Shown in pieces: positions 1 through 8,306 of a DNA stretch of 33,374 bases. The notes under the pieces were generated by a model. The model had not been told where the DNA came from. It ran no database searches and saw nothing but the letters and a program-made list of their open reading frames with translations. Source of the DNA: JAVBNT01 sp031551355. GTDB taxonomy: Bacteria; Vulcanimicrobiota; CADAWZ01. Location of the stretch: the NCBI GenBank assembly GCA_031551355.1, contig JAVBNT010000057.1, positions 1 through 33,374 on the forward strand, read 5' to 3'. Both the position numbers and the translations under genes were made by a program. Each line of letters opens with the position of its first letter. Position 1 is the first letter of the stretch.

Positions 1-13
1 GCAATCCGTTCAT

Positions 14-106
14 TGTCATTACGAGGAGCTGAAAGCGACGTGGTAATCCAGCAAAATATAAATAGCTCTCCTGGATTGCCACGCCTGTGGCTCGCAATGA
101 CGTTAA
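14..106. repeat. Dispersed palindromic repeat unit (imperfect inverted repeat)
   Basis: The left arm (about 14-52, reading GTCATTACGAGGAG and ending GGTAATCCAG) is the imperfect reverse complement of the right arm (about 73-103, CTGGATTGCCACG to GGCTCGCAATGAC). The two arms are separated by a short AT-rich loop. GTCATTGCGAG/CTGGATTGCC palindromes of this kind are known as dispersed non-coding elements in many bacterial genomes. Other copies would lie outside this window. No coding function is visible. Confidence 0.7.
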
Positions 107-163
107 GCTCGAATCAAGTCGAATTTTTTCCGGTTACTATACCAGCATAGCTGGGGTTTATTT

Positions 164-192
164 GTTTTTCGAATCCTTCGTATTCGAAAAAC
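164..192. other. Perfect 11-bp hairpin
   Basis: GTTTTTCGAAT (164-174) pairs exactly with ATTCGAAAAAC (182-192) around a 7-nt loop. A second small palindrome (ACACT-AA-AGTGT) follows at about 193-204. The pair lies just beyond the terminator of the minus-strand operon and may act as a backup terminator or belong to the neighbouring repeat. Confidence 0.5.
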
Positions 193-206
193 ACACTAAA
201 GTGTAC

Positions 207-238
207 AAAAAAAAGAGGTATATTTTGCATATACCTCT
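207..238 (-). terminator. Intrinsic terminator of the 113-aa gene and flagellar operon
   Basis: On the minus strand AGAGGTATAT (238-229) pairs with ATATACCTCT (223-214) around a 5-nt loop and is followed by a run of eight T (214-207). This is a textbook rho-independent terminator. It lies 24 nt after the stop of the 113-aa gene. Confidence 0.88.
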
Positions 239-262
239 CAATATAACTTAAACTGTCAATAA

Positions 263-604
263 CTAACTCTTAACAACATCAGTCCATTTATTAAACATTT
301 TGCTCTGTGTCTTAGATCTGTTCTGAATTACTTCCTGACGTGTTTCGAAAATTTTGGTCTGAGTTTCTTCAACCTGTTTCCACATATCGGTCTGGTGTTT
401 TAACTCACTGTTATACATTGCCATCTGGGTCTGCTGCAGCTGCTGCTGAATGTTCTGCTGCATCTGTGCATTATTAGCCTGATCCATACTCTGCTGACCC
501 TGCCAGGATGTCATCTGCATAGTAGAAGCACCATTTCCATAATTAGAAGCGCCACCAATAATTTGGGGAAGAAAACTCATCATTCCTGAAGCCATGTTGT
601 TCAT
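263..604 (-). CDS. Unknown Gln/Met-rich coiled-coil protein, 113 aa
   Basis: I do not recognise this protein. The N-terminus (residues 1-25) is Met/Gly/Asn rich. Residues 28-65 are extremely Gln/Met/Asn rich (QQNIQQQLQQTQ), and the remainder is charged and predicted to be helical or coiled coil. There is no signal peptide, membrane segment or cysteine. The start is supported by an AAGGAGG ribosome site about 10 nt upstream. The gene has its own candidate promoter (646-676) and ends at a strong terminator, so it can be made independently of the flagellar operon. Position suggests a link to flagella, for example a secreted or scaffold helical protein, but that is inference. Confidence 0.72.
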   Translation of the reverse strand: MNNMASGMMSFLPQIIGGASNYGNGASTMQMTSWQGQQSMDQANNAQMQQNIQQQLQQTQMAMYNSELKHQTDMWKQVEETQTKIFETRQEVIQNRSKTQSKMFNKWTDVVKS

Positions 605-645
605 AAAATAAAACCTCCTTGCAAACTTGTGATACTAACTTACTT

Positions 646-676
646 ATATTATCACACACACTTTGGTAAATGTAAA
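646..676 (-). promoter_or_regulatory. Candidate promoter for the 113-aa gene
   Basis: On the minus strand TTTACA (676-671) is followed after 19 nt by TAATAT (651-646); read as TTACAT the spacing is 18. Just upstream is a direct repeat of ATGTAACA (about 683-706), a possible operator. The promoter lies about 40 nt before the start codon. Confidence 0.45.
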
Positions 677-737
677 GGGGTGTAAATGTTACATTTTTGT
701 TACATTTGTAAATAAAATGATAACAAAGAAAACAACA

Positions 738-977
738 TTAGGTGATAATTCCACGGTCTCTCAAATCCTGAAAAACCTTCTGGTTATTCTCGTGCATTGT
801 CAGTATGGCACCGTCCCTGGCAGCAGTTATAACGATCTCCAAAACACTCATGACACACTGGGGAGAAATGGGATTATCCCAGTTTATCTTGTCTTTGGTT
901 TTCTCCCAAACATCCAGATACATTCTATTAAACATGCTGACCATTTCTTCCGGAGTAAGTCCGATATTTGTCTCCAT
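738..977 (-). CDS. Unknown small acidic protein, 79 aa
   Basis: I do not recognise this protein. It is a soluble, probably all-helical 79-residue protein with one cysteine and no membrane segment. It lies 82 nt after flhA on the same strand. A near-perfect ribosome site (TAGGAGGGTTTT before ATG) supports both reality and start. Antisense open frames at 663-1016 and 805-990 lack such signals. Being the next gene after flhA, where flhF is often found, it may be a small accessory or chaperone-like protein of the motor, but nothing in its sequence proves this. Confidence 0.7.
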   Translation of the reverse strand: METNIGLTPEEMVSMFNRMYLDVWEKTKDKINWDNPISPQCVMSVLEIVITAARDGAILTMHENNQKVFQDLRDRGIIT

Positions 978-1059
978 AAAACCCTCCTAATACAGATTAA
1001 TTTTATTTTAATGTAAGAAATTCTCCAAGAATAAAACATTTCCTGTGAAACGGATAATT

Positions 1060-3159
1060 TTAACCCAAAGCAATCATACCCACTGAGTTGACATTGATCT
1101 TAGGTGCGATCTCATTCCATGAAAGGACAATCAGATTCGGGAACGATCTGTCCGTCAATTTTTTCAGGGCAGGACGTATCTGAGGCGCACAAAGCACTAT
1201 CGGCTGCAGGCCTCTTTCCTGAAGTTTGCCGACCTCCTGACCTATGGAACCAAGGACCTCCTGACCCATATTAGGATCCAAAGCCAGGAACGAACCCATT
1301 TCCGTTCTCTGTATTGACTGGGCAATAACCTGCTCGATCTGCGGATCAAGCGTAATAACATTTATAACACCCTCATTATTTACATATTCCTTGCAGATTA
1401 CACGTGATAAGGCAACCCTGACACATTCCGTAAGCACTTCAGGATCCTTCGACATATGAACATTATCGGCCATGGTTTCAAGAATGGTCACAAGATCCCT
1501 TACGGATACACGCTCCTTAACAAGATTTTGCAGCACTTTCTGCACATCACCGAGCGAAAGCATATCGGGAATAAGTTCCTTGACAACCGCAGGGTGGGTT
1601 TTCTTTACCGTGTCGACCAGAGCCTGAATTTCCTGACGTCCAAGCAAATCGCCGCCATGAGCGCGGATGACTTCAGTAAGCTGCGTGGCAATAACACTGA
1701 CCGGATCAAAAATCATGCAACCAAGGCGTTCGGCGTCCCCGCGCTGCTCAGGTGAAATCCATACCCCCGGCATTCCATATGTAGGATCAACAGTCTTTGT
1801 TCCTCTGAGATTTTTAAGCTTTTCCTCCGGCCCGATTGCCAGAAACTGATTGACGACCACTTCACCGACAGCGACCTCAATTTCTTTTATTTTTACCATA
1901 TATCCGTTAGGTTTAAGCTGCAGATTATCCCTGAAGCGCACACCGGGAACAACAACGCCGAGCTCAAGGGCAATATGCCTTCTTATTGACGTCACACGCT
2001 CAAGCAGCTTCGCACCCTGATTGGGATCTACCAGAGAAAGAAGTCCCCTGCCAACCTCCAGGGAAATCGGATCAACCTGCATAAGCTGAACGACGCTTTC
2101 CGGTTTTTTTGTAGCTTCTTTCTTTGTCTCCTGATTGGTAGCCTGAACCTCTATCTCTTCAACTTTATTGTTCTTTTCAATCATATATCCGGCAAAATAC
2201 ATGATACCGCCAAGCACCAAAAACGGGGGAGGAGGAAGCGCAAATAAACCTATAAGCCCAAGACCGCCAAGTACGAAGCAGAAAATAGCGCCGATAATCA
2301 GAGCTTTAGGCTGACCGGTAACCTGTTTCAGAAGATCTTCACCAAGGTTGGAGTCGGATGCGGCACGGGAGACGACCATACCCATTGACGTAGACATAAG
2401 AAATGCCGGCACCGTCGTGATAAGTCCGCTGCCGATCGTCAGAATGGCATACGTATTAATCGCATCTCCGGCCGACATTTTATGCTTAATAATTCCTATA
2501 AGAAGGCCGCCGACAATATTGACAATCATAATCACAACAGACGCCATGGCATCGCCCTTGACGAACTTTCCGGCACCGTCCATGGCACCGTAAAAATCAG
2601 CCTCACGCTCAACGTCGCGTCTTTTCTTTTTGGCAGCATCGGCGTCAAGAAGGCCGGAATGCAAATCGGCGTCGATAGCCATTTGCTTACCGGGCATAGC
2701 ATCAAGGGTAAAACGCGCCGCAACCTGGGCAATACGCTCGGCACCGTTCGTGATCACCATCAGCTGAATAATAATAAGAATAATAAACATCAGGAAACCG
2801 ACAATTAAATCACCGCCGACAACAACCTGGCCAAAAGCAGGTATTACATGACCCGCTCCAATGGGAACACCTTTTACGTCTTTTATGTTCCCATGAAGCA
2901 GAATCATACGCGTTGAAGACACGTCAATCGCCAGACGGAACAGAGTCGCCACAAGCAGCATCGTGGGGAAGACGGCAAACTCAAGCGGATTGGCAATATA
3001 AATGGAAATAATCAGGATCACAATAGAGAAAACAATATTGAAAACAAGCAAAAAGTCCAAAATAGTCGCCGGCAGCGGAATAATAAGAATAAATATTATG
3101 CCGACAACGACAAACGCGGCGATCATATCTACGCTTTTAGCAAGTTTTTGAAAATCCAA
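1060..3159 (-). CDS. flhA: Flagellar export gate protein FlhA
   Basis: FlhA forms the ring at the base of the flagellar type III export gate; its membrane part couples proton flow to export and its cytoplasmic ring docks substrates and chaperones. At 699 aa it has the family's normal length. Residues 15-330 hold about eight membrane segments, with the conserved cytoplasmic FHIPEP loop at about 138-203 (RFTLDAMPGKQ at 149-159, GAMDGA at 191-196). Residues about 350-699 are the cytoplasmic domain, including TVDPTYGMPGVWI. The start is TTG, preceded by AGGGGGTTACGGGTC; the equivalent TTG is conserved in the upstream partial copy. It is complete and is taken to be the working copy. Confidence 0.97.
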   Translation of the reverse strand: MDFQKLAKSVDMIAAFVVVGIIFILIIPLPATILDFLLVFNIVFSIVILIISIYIANPLEFAVFPTMLLVATLFRLAIDVSSTRMILLHGNIKDVKGVPIGAGHVIPAFGQVVVGGDLIVGFLMFIILIIIQLMVITNGAERIAQVAARFTLDAMPGKQMAIDADLHSGLLDADAAKKKRRDVEREADFYGAMDGAGKFVKGDAMASVVIMIVNIVGGLLIGIIKHKMSAGDAINTYAILTIGSGLITTVPAFLMSTSMGMVVSRAASDSNLGEDLLKQVTGQPKALIIGAIFCFVLGGLGLIGLFALPPPPFLVLGGIMYFAGYMIEKNNKVEEIEVQATNQETKKEATKKPESVVQLMQVDPISLEVGRGLLSLVDPNQGAKLLERVTSIRRHIALELGVVVPGVRFRDNLQLKPNGYMVKIKEIEVAVGEVVVNQFLAIGPEEKLKNLRGTKTVDPTYGMPGVWISPEQRGDAERLGCMIFDPVSVIATQLTEVIRAHGGDLLGRQEIQALVDTVKKTHPAVVKELIPDMLSLGDVQKVLQNLVKERVSVRDLVTILETMADNVHMSKDPEVLTECVRVALSRVICKEYVNNEGVINVITLDPQIEQVIAQSIQRTEMGSFLALDPNMGQEVLGSIGQEVGKLQERGLQPIVLCAPQIRPALKKLTDRSFPNLIVLSWNEIAPKINVNSVGMIALG

Positions 3160-3238
3160 GACCCGTAACCCCCTTAAACGTCAGGTTTTCTCCACCGGAT
3201 AAAATTGCGGGAAAGAAAAATCAAACGCCAAAAATATC
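3160..3238 (-). repeat. Duplicated flhB-flhA spacer (with 4067-4146)
   Basis: The 79-nt spacer before flhA and the 80-nt spacer before the truncated copy are recognisably the same sequence: both hold a TTTTATCCGG block, an A/T-rich stretch after a TAA stop, and AGGGGGTTACGG before the TTG start. This shows that the duplication unit was spacer plus the first ~277 flhA codons, in direct orientation. Confidence 0.8.
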
Positions 3239-4066
3239 TTATTTCATAGAATCTTCGCCGGGAACAGCGGCGGATGCGGCGCGGGACAAGATCCTGCCCA
3301 CCGGCATGGAAATAAAAAACGCCGGAACAGCCGTAATAAGCCCGCTGCCGATAGTAAGAGCGGCATACGTATTGAAAGCGTCGCCGGCATCCATTTTATG
3401 TTTAGTAATTCCTATTAAAATACCTACGGCGATATTCACGATCATTATCAGAACAGAAGCGACAGCACCGCACTTAACGAATTTGCCTGCAACGTCCATG
3501 GCTCTGTTAAAGGCAGTCCCGCGCTCAACGCCATGTCTCTTATGTTCAGCGGTTTCAGAGCCGGAAGGCAAATCGGCAACGACAGCAGGCGGCTCACCGG
3601 CCATATCATCAACGGCAAACAACTGCGCCAGACCGGCACTTTTCCTGACTACTGCCACCTGCATAACAACCAGAATTACTATCATCAGAATACAGATAAT
3701 TAAATTGCCGCCGACAGCCACCCGGCCTAAAGCCGCGACCAGTTGACCTGCTCCAACAGGATCGCCCATAACGTTTTTTATATTTCCGTAAAGCAGAATC
3801 ATACGCATCAGGGAAGCATCAAGAGCCAGGCGAAACAGCGCAGGCACCAGCATGATAGCCGGCAATAAGGCAAAATCACGGGGATTGGCAATACAAAGCG
3901 AAATGATCAGGATCACAATAGAGAAAATAATAGAGAAAACAATATTAAAAACAAGTAAGGAATCTAAAATTGCCGTCGGCAGAGGGATAATAAAAATAAA
4001 TATTATGCCGGCAATCACAAGCGCAGCGATTATATCCACGCTTTTAGCAAGTTTTTGAAAATCCAA
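3239..4066 (-). CDS. Truncated, diverged tandem copy of the FlhA membrane half
   Basis: This 275-aa frame lies between flhB and flhA and aligns along its whole length with FlhA residues 1 to about 277, including the TTG start and the preceding AGGGGGTTACGG ribosome site. It keeps about six membrane segments and stops just before FlhA's seventh; there is no cytoplasmic domain. The FHIPEP loop is badly eroded: RFTLDAMPGKQ has become LFAVDDMAGEP, GAMDGA is RAMDVA and KGDA is KCGA. Yet every indel against flhA keeps the frame (for example four residues inserted near 47-50 and a net loss of seven in the loop), with no stop or frameshift. It may be a decaying pseudogene or a repurposed gate subunit. 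An upstream TTG (4090) is possible, but homology favours 4066. Confidence 0.75.
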   Translation of the reverse strand: MDFQKLAKSVDIIAALVIAGIIFIFIIPLPTAILDSLLVFNIVFSIIFSIVILIISLCIANPRDFALLPAIMLVPALFRLALDASLMRMILLYGNIKNVMGDPVGAGQLVAALGRVAVGGNLIICILMIVILVVMQVAVVRKSAGLAQLFAVDDMAGEPPAVVADLPSGSETAEHKRHGVERGTAFNRAMDVAGKFVKCGAVASVLIMIVNIAVGILIGITKHKMDAGDAFNTYAALTIGSGLITAVPAFFISMPVGRILSRAASAAVPGEDSMK

Positions 4067-4146
4067 AACCGTAACCCCCTCAGAATTCAAATTTTCCCCT
4101 CCGGATAAAATTACCGGAGAGGAAAATTAAATACCTAAAAAATATA

Positions 4147-5256
4147 TTACCTGCGGCCCAAAGCCCTTGAACGCATTTTCCTTTTCTGTTCACGTCTGCG
4201 TTTCAATTTAAAAACATATGCCAGAAGTTCAGCCGTCGCCTTATATAGATCCGGAGGTATCGGCTGACCGACCTGGGCTGCTCCAAACAATGCCCTTGCC
4301 AATTCCACATTTTCGACAATTGGAACTTCGCTCTCCTCAGCGACAGTCTTAATCTGAACGGCAATCAGATTTTCCCCCTTGGCGACAACGACAGGAGCCC
4401 TGTCTTCTCCCTGTTTGTAACGAACTGCCACAGCCAGGTGGGTCGGATTTGTAACGATTGCCGAAGCTCCGGCAACATCGCCCATCATACGCCCCTGCGC
4501 AGCCTGACGCATCATTTGTTTTATTTTACCCTTTACCTGCGGGTTTCCTTCGGTATCCTTATATTCATCCTTTAGCTCCTGCATGGACATCTTCATCTGT
4601 TTCATAAACTGTTTCTTCTGGATAATATAATCAAGAATCGACAATACAACCATACCGGTAAGAACATTGTTGATAATTTTTTTCACAATAGTCTTAAGGA
4701 AACTGGTGGTCTGGATAATATCCCAGTCAATGGCAGAAGCTAATATCGGAATATTGGTCTTTAATATGTTATAGACGATAAGTCCTATAACAACAAGTTT
4801 GGCTACCTGTTTTAAAAGCTCCATAAAAGACTTCATTGAAAAAATCTTTTTAAAACCCTCTATGGGATTTATTTTGCTGAGTTTGGGAATCATTGGCTCG
4901 GTACTGAAAATAAACTTAATCTGCGCCATATTTCCCACAATTGCAAATAGAAAACCCGCAGCAAAAAGCGGAGTCAAAATCTTAAAAAACGTCGCCATGG
5001 AAAAAAGCCAGTAACCCAACAGGTTTCTTTCCGCCAGAGGATTGCGGACAATAGAATCTATCTGCCCCCAAATATCTTTTGCAAAATCGCCAAGCGTCCA
5101 AAACACCTTGGCACCAAGAGCCCCCAGCACTGCAGTCGTAACAGCCAGCAAAAGAGTGGAGGTTATATCCTGACTCTTGCAAACCTGGCCTTTCTTTTTT
5201 GCCTCCTGAAGCTTATGCTCACTCGGCTCTTCAGTTTTATCGCTGTCATCAGCCAC
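4147..5256 (-). CDS. flhB: Flagellar export switch protein FlhB
   Basis: FlhB is the export-gate membrane protein whose self-cleaved C-terminal domain switches export from rod/hook to filament substrates. At 369 aa it is of normal size: a charged N-terminus, about four membrane segments (about 35-210), a basic linker, and the C-terminal domain with the autocleavage motif NPTH at 270-273, followed by VVVAKG and PIPPDLYKA. The start is GTG at 5256, 16 nt after fliR. The tail is strongly basic. It provides the reference for the NGTK variant in the fusion gene at 25541-26815. Confidence 0.97.
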   Translation of the reverse strand: MADDSDKTEEPSEHKLQEAKKKGQVCKSQDITSTLLLAVTTAVLGALGAKVFWTLGDFAKDIWGQIDSIVRNPLAERNLLGYWLFSMATFFKILTPLFAAGFLFAIVGNMAQIKFIFSTEPMIPKLSKINPIEGFKKIFSMKSFMELLKQVAKLVVIGLIVYNILKTNIPILASAIDWDIIQTTSFLKTIVKKIINNVLTGMVVLSILDYIIQKKQFMKQMKMSMQELKDEYKDTEGNPQVKGKIKQMMRQAAQGRMMGDVAGASAIVTNPTHLAVAVRYKQGEDRAPVVVAKGENLIAVQIKTVAEESEVPIVENVELARALFGAAQVGQPIPPDLYKATAELLAYVFKLKRRREQKRKMRSRALGRR

Positions 5257-5272
5257 ACTGAGTCACTCCTTT

Positions 5273-6061
5273 CTATTTGGGAACTAGCTTCATTGCGTTT
5301 ATAACCTGCATTATATGGTACTGATCAAGAAGAAACAGTTTGTTAAATGCATTAATTAAAATAAGCAATGCCGCAGTAAGTATCGTCAATCCAACCGCTA
5401 TATTAAGCGGGAAAGAAAGCATAAAAACGTTCATTTGCGGTGCAACCCTGGCAAGCATACCCAGACCGATCTGGGTCGTAAAAATTGCGGCCATGCAAGG
5501 TGAAGCAAGCTGAACCCCGAGATAAAAAACCTTTCCGGTCATGGTAACAAGCAAACTTATCATGTCACCGCTGTAATTCACCCCTGTAAGAGGGATTAAA
5601 TCAAAACTCCTAAACATTGCCTGTACCAGAAAATGATGTCCGTCAAAGCAAAGCAGCAATATCATCGCCAGATAAAATTTTAAACGGCGGAACATGTTAA
5701 CCGAGCTTCCGCTGGCCGGATCGTAACTGGCCGCAACCGACAGACCCATTCCGGTATCAAGCATTTCTCCGGCAAACTGAGCCGCTGCCATAATCATAAA
5801 TGTAGCGTAACCGATAATAAGACCTACCAGAAGCTGCGTAACGATCATCAAAATAAAAGGAATCAGATCGAAGGTAAGATTATTCGGCACCGGCAAATTC
5901 GGGAACAGTATAAATGTCCATGCTGCTGCCGAAGCTACCAATATTTTTTTGTCAAAGTGATGGCTACCCCAAATAGGAGCCTGAACGAAAAAACCCGCAA
6001 AACGGACAAAAGCCAACAGCCACATGGCAAAAAGCTTAAGTCCTTCATGTGTTGCATCCAT
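5273..6061 (-). CDS. fliR: Flagellar export gate protein FliR
   Basis: FliR is a membrane protein of the FliPQR export channel. At 262 aa it is of typical length, with about six hydrophobic helices and characteristic stretches such as FAGEMLDTGMGLS (about 91-103) and the C-terminal LPLNIAVG-like segment (here FPLNIAVGLTILTAALL). It lies 14 nt after fliQ and 16 nt before flhB, in conserved fliP-Q-R-flhB order. No truncation is seen. Confidence 0.95.
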   Translation of the reverse strand: MDATHEGLKLFAMWLLAFVRFAGFFVQAPIWGSHHFDKKILVASAAAWTFILFPNLPVPNNLTFDLIPFILMIVTQLLVGLIIGYATFMIMAAAQFAGEMLDTGMGLSVAASYDPASGSSVNMFRRLKFYLAMILLLCFDGHHFLVQAMFRSFDLIPLTGVNYSGDMISLLVTMTGKVFYLGVQLASPCMAAIFTTQIGLGMLARVAPQMNVFMLSFPLNIAVGLTILTAALLILINAFNKLFLLDQYHIMQVINAMKLVPK

Positions 6062-6075
6062 TTAAGCCACCAATA

Positions 6076-6348
6076 CTACGAATTAACTATGCTTGGAAAA
6101 CCGGAAAAAATCTCAATGGCAAAATTCGATATCATCGCAATAAGCCATGTCGAACAAACAATCAACGCCCCAAACGTAGCAACAATTTTAGGAACAAAAG
6201 AAAGCGTCTGTTCCTGAACCTGCGTTGTTGCCTGCAGGATACTTATAACAAGACCGGTAGCCAAAGCTGCAAGCAGCATCGGCGCCGACAGCAAAAGAGT
6301 AAGCTGAAGAGCTTTACTCGTTATATAAAGTACGAACTCTTCCGTCAT
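6076..6348 (-). CDS. fliQ: Flagellar export gate protein FliQ
   Basis: FliQ is a small two-helix subunit wrapped around the FliP/FliR channel. The 90-residue product has two long hydrophobic segments (about 15-40 and 53-78) and the family sequence GLVISILQATTQVQEQTLSFVPK. Its position between fliP and fliR is canonical. Confidence 0.95.
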   Translation of the reverse strand: MTEEFVLYITSKALQLTLLLSAPMLLAALATGLVISILQATTQVQEQTLSFVPKIVATFGALIVCSTWLIAMISNFAIEIFSGFPSIVNS

Positions 6349-6396
6349 AATAGGTTTTCTCCTTTGAAATTACTTGTCTAATTATATAATACAACG

Positions 6397-7185
6397 TTAC
6401 TTAAAACTTTTCAATAACCCTTCAATAATAAGCTGCCACCCGTCCACAAGTACAAACATCAGCAATTTAAACGGCGTACTTATGGTCATCGGCGATAACA
6501 TAAACATACCCATAGCCATCAAAATGCATGAGACGACCATATCAACCACCAAAAACGGCAGGTAAATCATAAAACCTATTTCAAAAGAAGTTTTTATTTC
6601 ACTTAAAACATAGGCAGGAACCAAAACCCATATAGGAGTATCCTCCCTCTTTTGAACATTTTTAACTTTTCCAAGCTTTAAAAACAGCTTCAACTCTTTA
6701 TCCCTGACCTGCTTGAACATAAAACCTTTCAGGGGCTGTGAGGCATTGTCGACGAATTTGTTCCAGGAAATCTTTTTTTCAGTATAAGGCTTTATGGCCT
6801 TGTCGTTTATTTCCTGACCGACCGGCATCATAATATAAAAAGTGACGAACAAAGCAAGACCCATAAGAACCTGAGTCGGCGGAACCTGCTGTGTTCCCAT
6901 CGCCGTTCTTACGAAGGACAGCACGATCGAAACACGTATAAACGCCGTTGTCATTACCAGAATATATGGCGCCAGAGACAAAGTCGTCATCATAAACAGC
7001 AACTGTATGGGAAGCGCCATCTCCTCAGGAGTTTTGGCCTTGGAGGACCCTATCTGTATATCCGGAAGCGATATTTCCGGTGTAGGAGCAGCATATGAAT
7101 GTTCCGGAAGCAGCAGAAACACCACGGTAAGGAAAAGTAAAAACATAAAAGCTCTTAACGAATTTTTATTAAAAGCTCCTGACAT
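6397..7185 (-). CDS. fliP: Flagellar export gate protein FliP
   Basis: FliP forms most of the export channel. With the chosen start it has 262 aa, beginning with a hydrophobic, probably cleaved signal (cleavage near YAA-PTPE). Family motifs follow: FIRVSIVLSFVRTAMGTQQVPP, and a C-terminal FLVVDMVVSCILMAMGM segment. The ATG at 7185 is preceded by GGGAGGTTCCACAAT, a strong ribosome site; a further in-frame ATG 54 nt upstream lacks one, so I reject the longer form. The mature part begins near APTPEISLPDIQIG. Confidence 0.95.
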   Translation of the reverse strand: MSGAFNKNSLRAFMFLLFLTVVFLLLPEHSYAAPTPEISLPDIQIGSSKAKTPEEMALPIQLLFMMTTLSLAPYILVMTTAFIRVSIVLSFVRTAMGTQQVPPTQVLMGLALFVTFYIMMPVGQEINDKAIKPYTEKKISWNKFVDNASQPLKGFMFKQVRDKELKLFLKLGKVKNVQKREDTPIWVLVPAYVLSEIKTSFEIGFMIYLPFLVVDMVVSCILMAMGMFMLSPMTISTPFKLLMFVLVDGWQLIIEGLLKSFK

Positions 7186-7307
7186 ATTGTGGAACCTCCC
7201 TGTAAATACGCGGTACAGCCGCTTCAAAATATAGTGCAAAAACCAGTTTCAAACGATACCTCAACGAACAAAATGACTAAAAACAGGAGATTAAAAAAAC
7301 TAAAATG

Positions 7308-7961
7308 TCATAATTTGCTGATCTCCTGTGGCTCGGCAGAAGATTTTACCCCGGAAAAAAAGTCAAACGGAGACTGCATCGGCGAGGATTTCGCCGGAGC
7401 GGCACTTTTCTGCTGCTCCAGATGTTCTTCAACAAAACCCGAATCAATATCCGACAGAAAACTAACCCTGTTTTCGGAAGCACCTATAAGCATATGCTTA
7501 CCGGCAACATTTATCAGATATAAAGCCTTATTGGGCTGCAGCATATGCCTGTCAACAACCTTTATCAGCGAAGACTGCTGACCGAGACCCAAAAACGGCA
7601 AACTAACCTTGCTTGACGAAAGAAATTTCAACACAATATATATGAGAATACTAACAAATATCAACGCGGCAATCGTCATTACAACACGCTGCTGCATTTT
7701 TTTAGCACGCTCGCGGTCTCTGCCGGTATCCGGCTGATCAGCCCATTCACGCATCTGCACCGGTGAGTCACCCGTAAGGGCAGCATCATCCACGGGGCTT
7801 TCCTGCGTAGAAACAGACAGTGACGGCGGAGATATTCTTATCGGTGCAGCTTCGTCCTCTTGCGGGGAAACACCAGTCCCCGGCTCCGCCGCAAAAGCAA
7901 ACAAAACCGCAGAAAAAACAAATATATTTAAAATTAAAATTGCCAACAAATGTTTTTTCAT
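7308..7961 (-). CDS. fliO: Flagellar biosynthesis protein FliO
   Basis: FliO is a poorly conserved bitopic membrane protein that helps assemble the FliP ring. The 217-aa product has a signal-like N-terminus (residues 1-24), a Pro/Ser/Asp-rich extracytoplasmic region (25-90), one membrane segment (about 93-113), and a short cytoplasmic domain of FliO type (LIKVVDRHMLQPNKALYLINVAGKHMLIG). The identification combines this domain with the position between fliN and fliP. It starts 12 nt after the fliN stop. Confidence 0.88.
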   Translation of the reverse strand: MKKHLLAILILNIFVFSAVLFAFAAEPGTGVSPQEDEAAPIRISPPSLSVSTQESPVDDAALTGDSPVQMREWADQPDTGRDRERAKKMQQRVVMTIAALIFVSILIYIVLKFLSSSKVSLPFLGLGQQSSLIKVVDRHMLQPNKALYLINVAGKHMLIGASENRVSFLSDIDSGFVEEHLEQQKSAAPAKSSPMQSPFDFFSGVKSSAEPQEISKL

Positions 7962-7973
7962 ACGGTTTTTATT

Positions 7974-8306
7974 TTAACGGCCAACGATTTCGGTTATTCT
8001 AACGCCAAAATTACCATCAATTTCGACAACTTCGCCTCTGGCGATCATCTTGTTATTCACAAGGACATCAACCGGTTCACCGGCTTCTTTATCCAGGGAT
8101 ATTACAGAGTTCACACCAAGCTTAAGAATCTCTTTAACAAGCATATTCGTTCTGCCAAGCTCAGCTCTGACAACAAGTGAAACGTCTCTCAGTAAATCTA
8201 TGCTGCTCGGAGTTCCGCTGGGAGCAACTCCTCCCTCAATAGCTCCGAACTGGACGGAGCGGACAGTAGGCTGACCGCCTTTTCCATACATATCACCACT
8301 ATTCAA
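7974..8306 (-). CDS. fliN: Flagellar motor switch protein FliN
   Basis: FliN forms the lower part of the C-ring that sets rotor direction. About 110 residues: a short variable N-terminus and one SpoA/FliN domain (about 32-110) with VSLVVRAELGRTNMLVKEIL, LDKEAGEPVDVLVNNKMIARGEVV and the ending FGVRITEIVGR. The start is uncertain. TTG at 8306 has AAGGAG nine nt upstream and is preferred; ATG at 8315 directly abuts that site and ATG at 8291 is too far from it. In each of the first two cases it overlaps the end of fliM slightly. There is no CheC-like extension, so this is FliN rather than FliY. Confidence 0.93.
   Translation of the reverse strand: MNSGDMYGKGGQPTVRSVQFGAIEGGVAPSGTPSSIDLLRDVSLVVRAELGRTNMLVKEILKLGVNSVISLDKEAGEPVDVLVNNKMIARGEVVEIDGNFGVRITEIVGR

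Noticed and set aside
2348..2808. Plus-strand open frames opposite flhA (and 3306-3746 opposite the partial copy)
   Set aside because: They appear at matching positions in both copies only because the sense sequences are homologous; composition is reverse-complement of membrane codons and no ribosome site is present.
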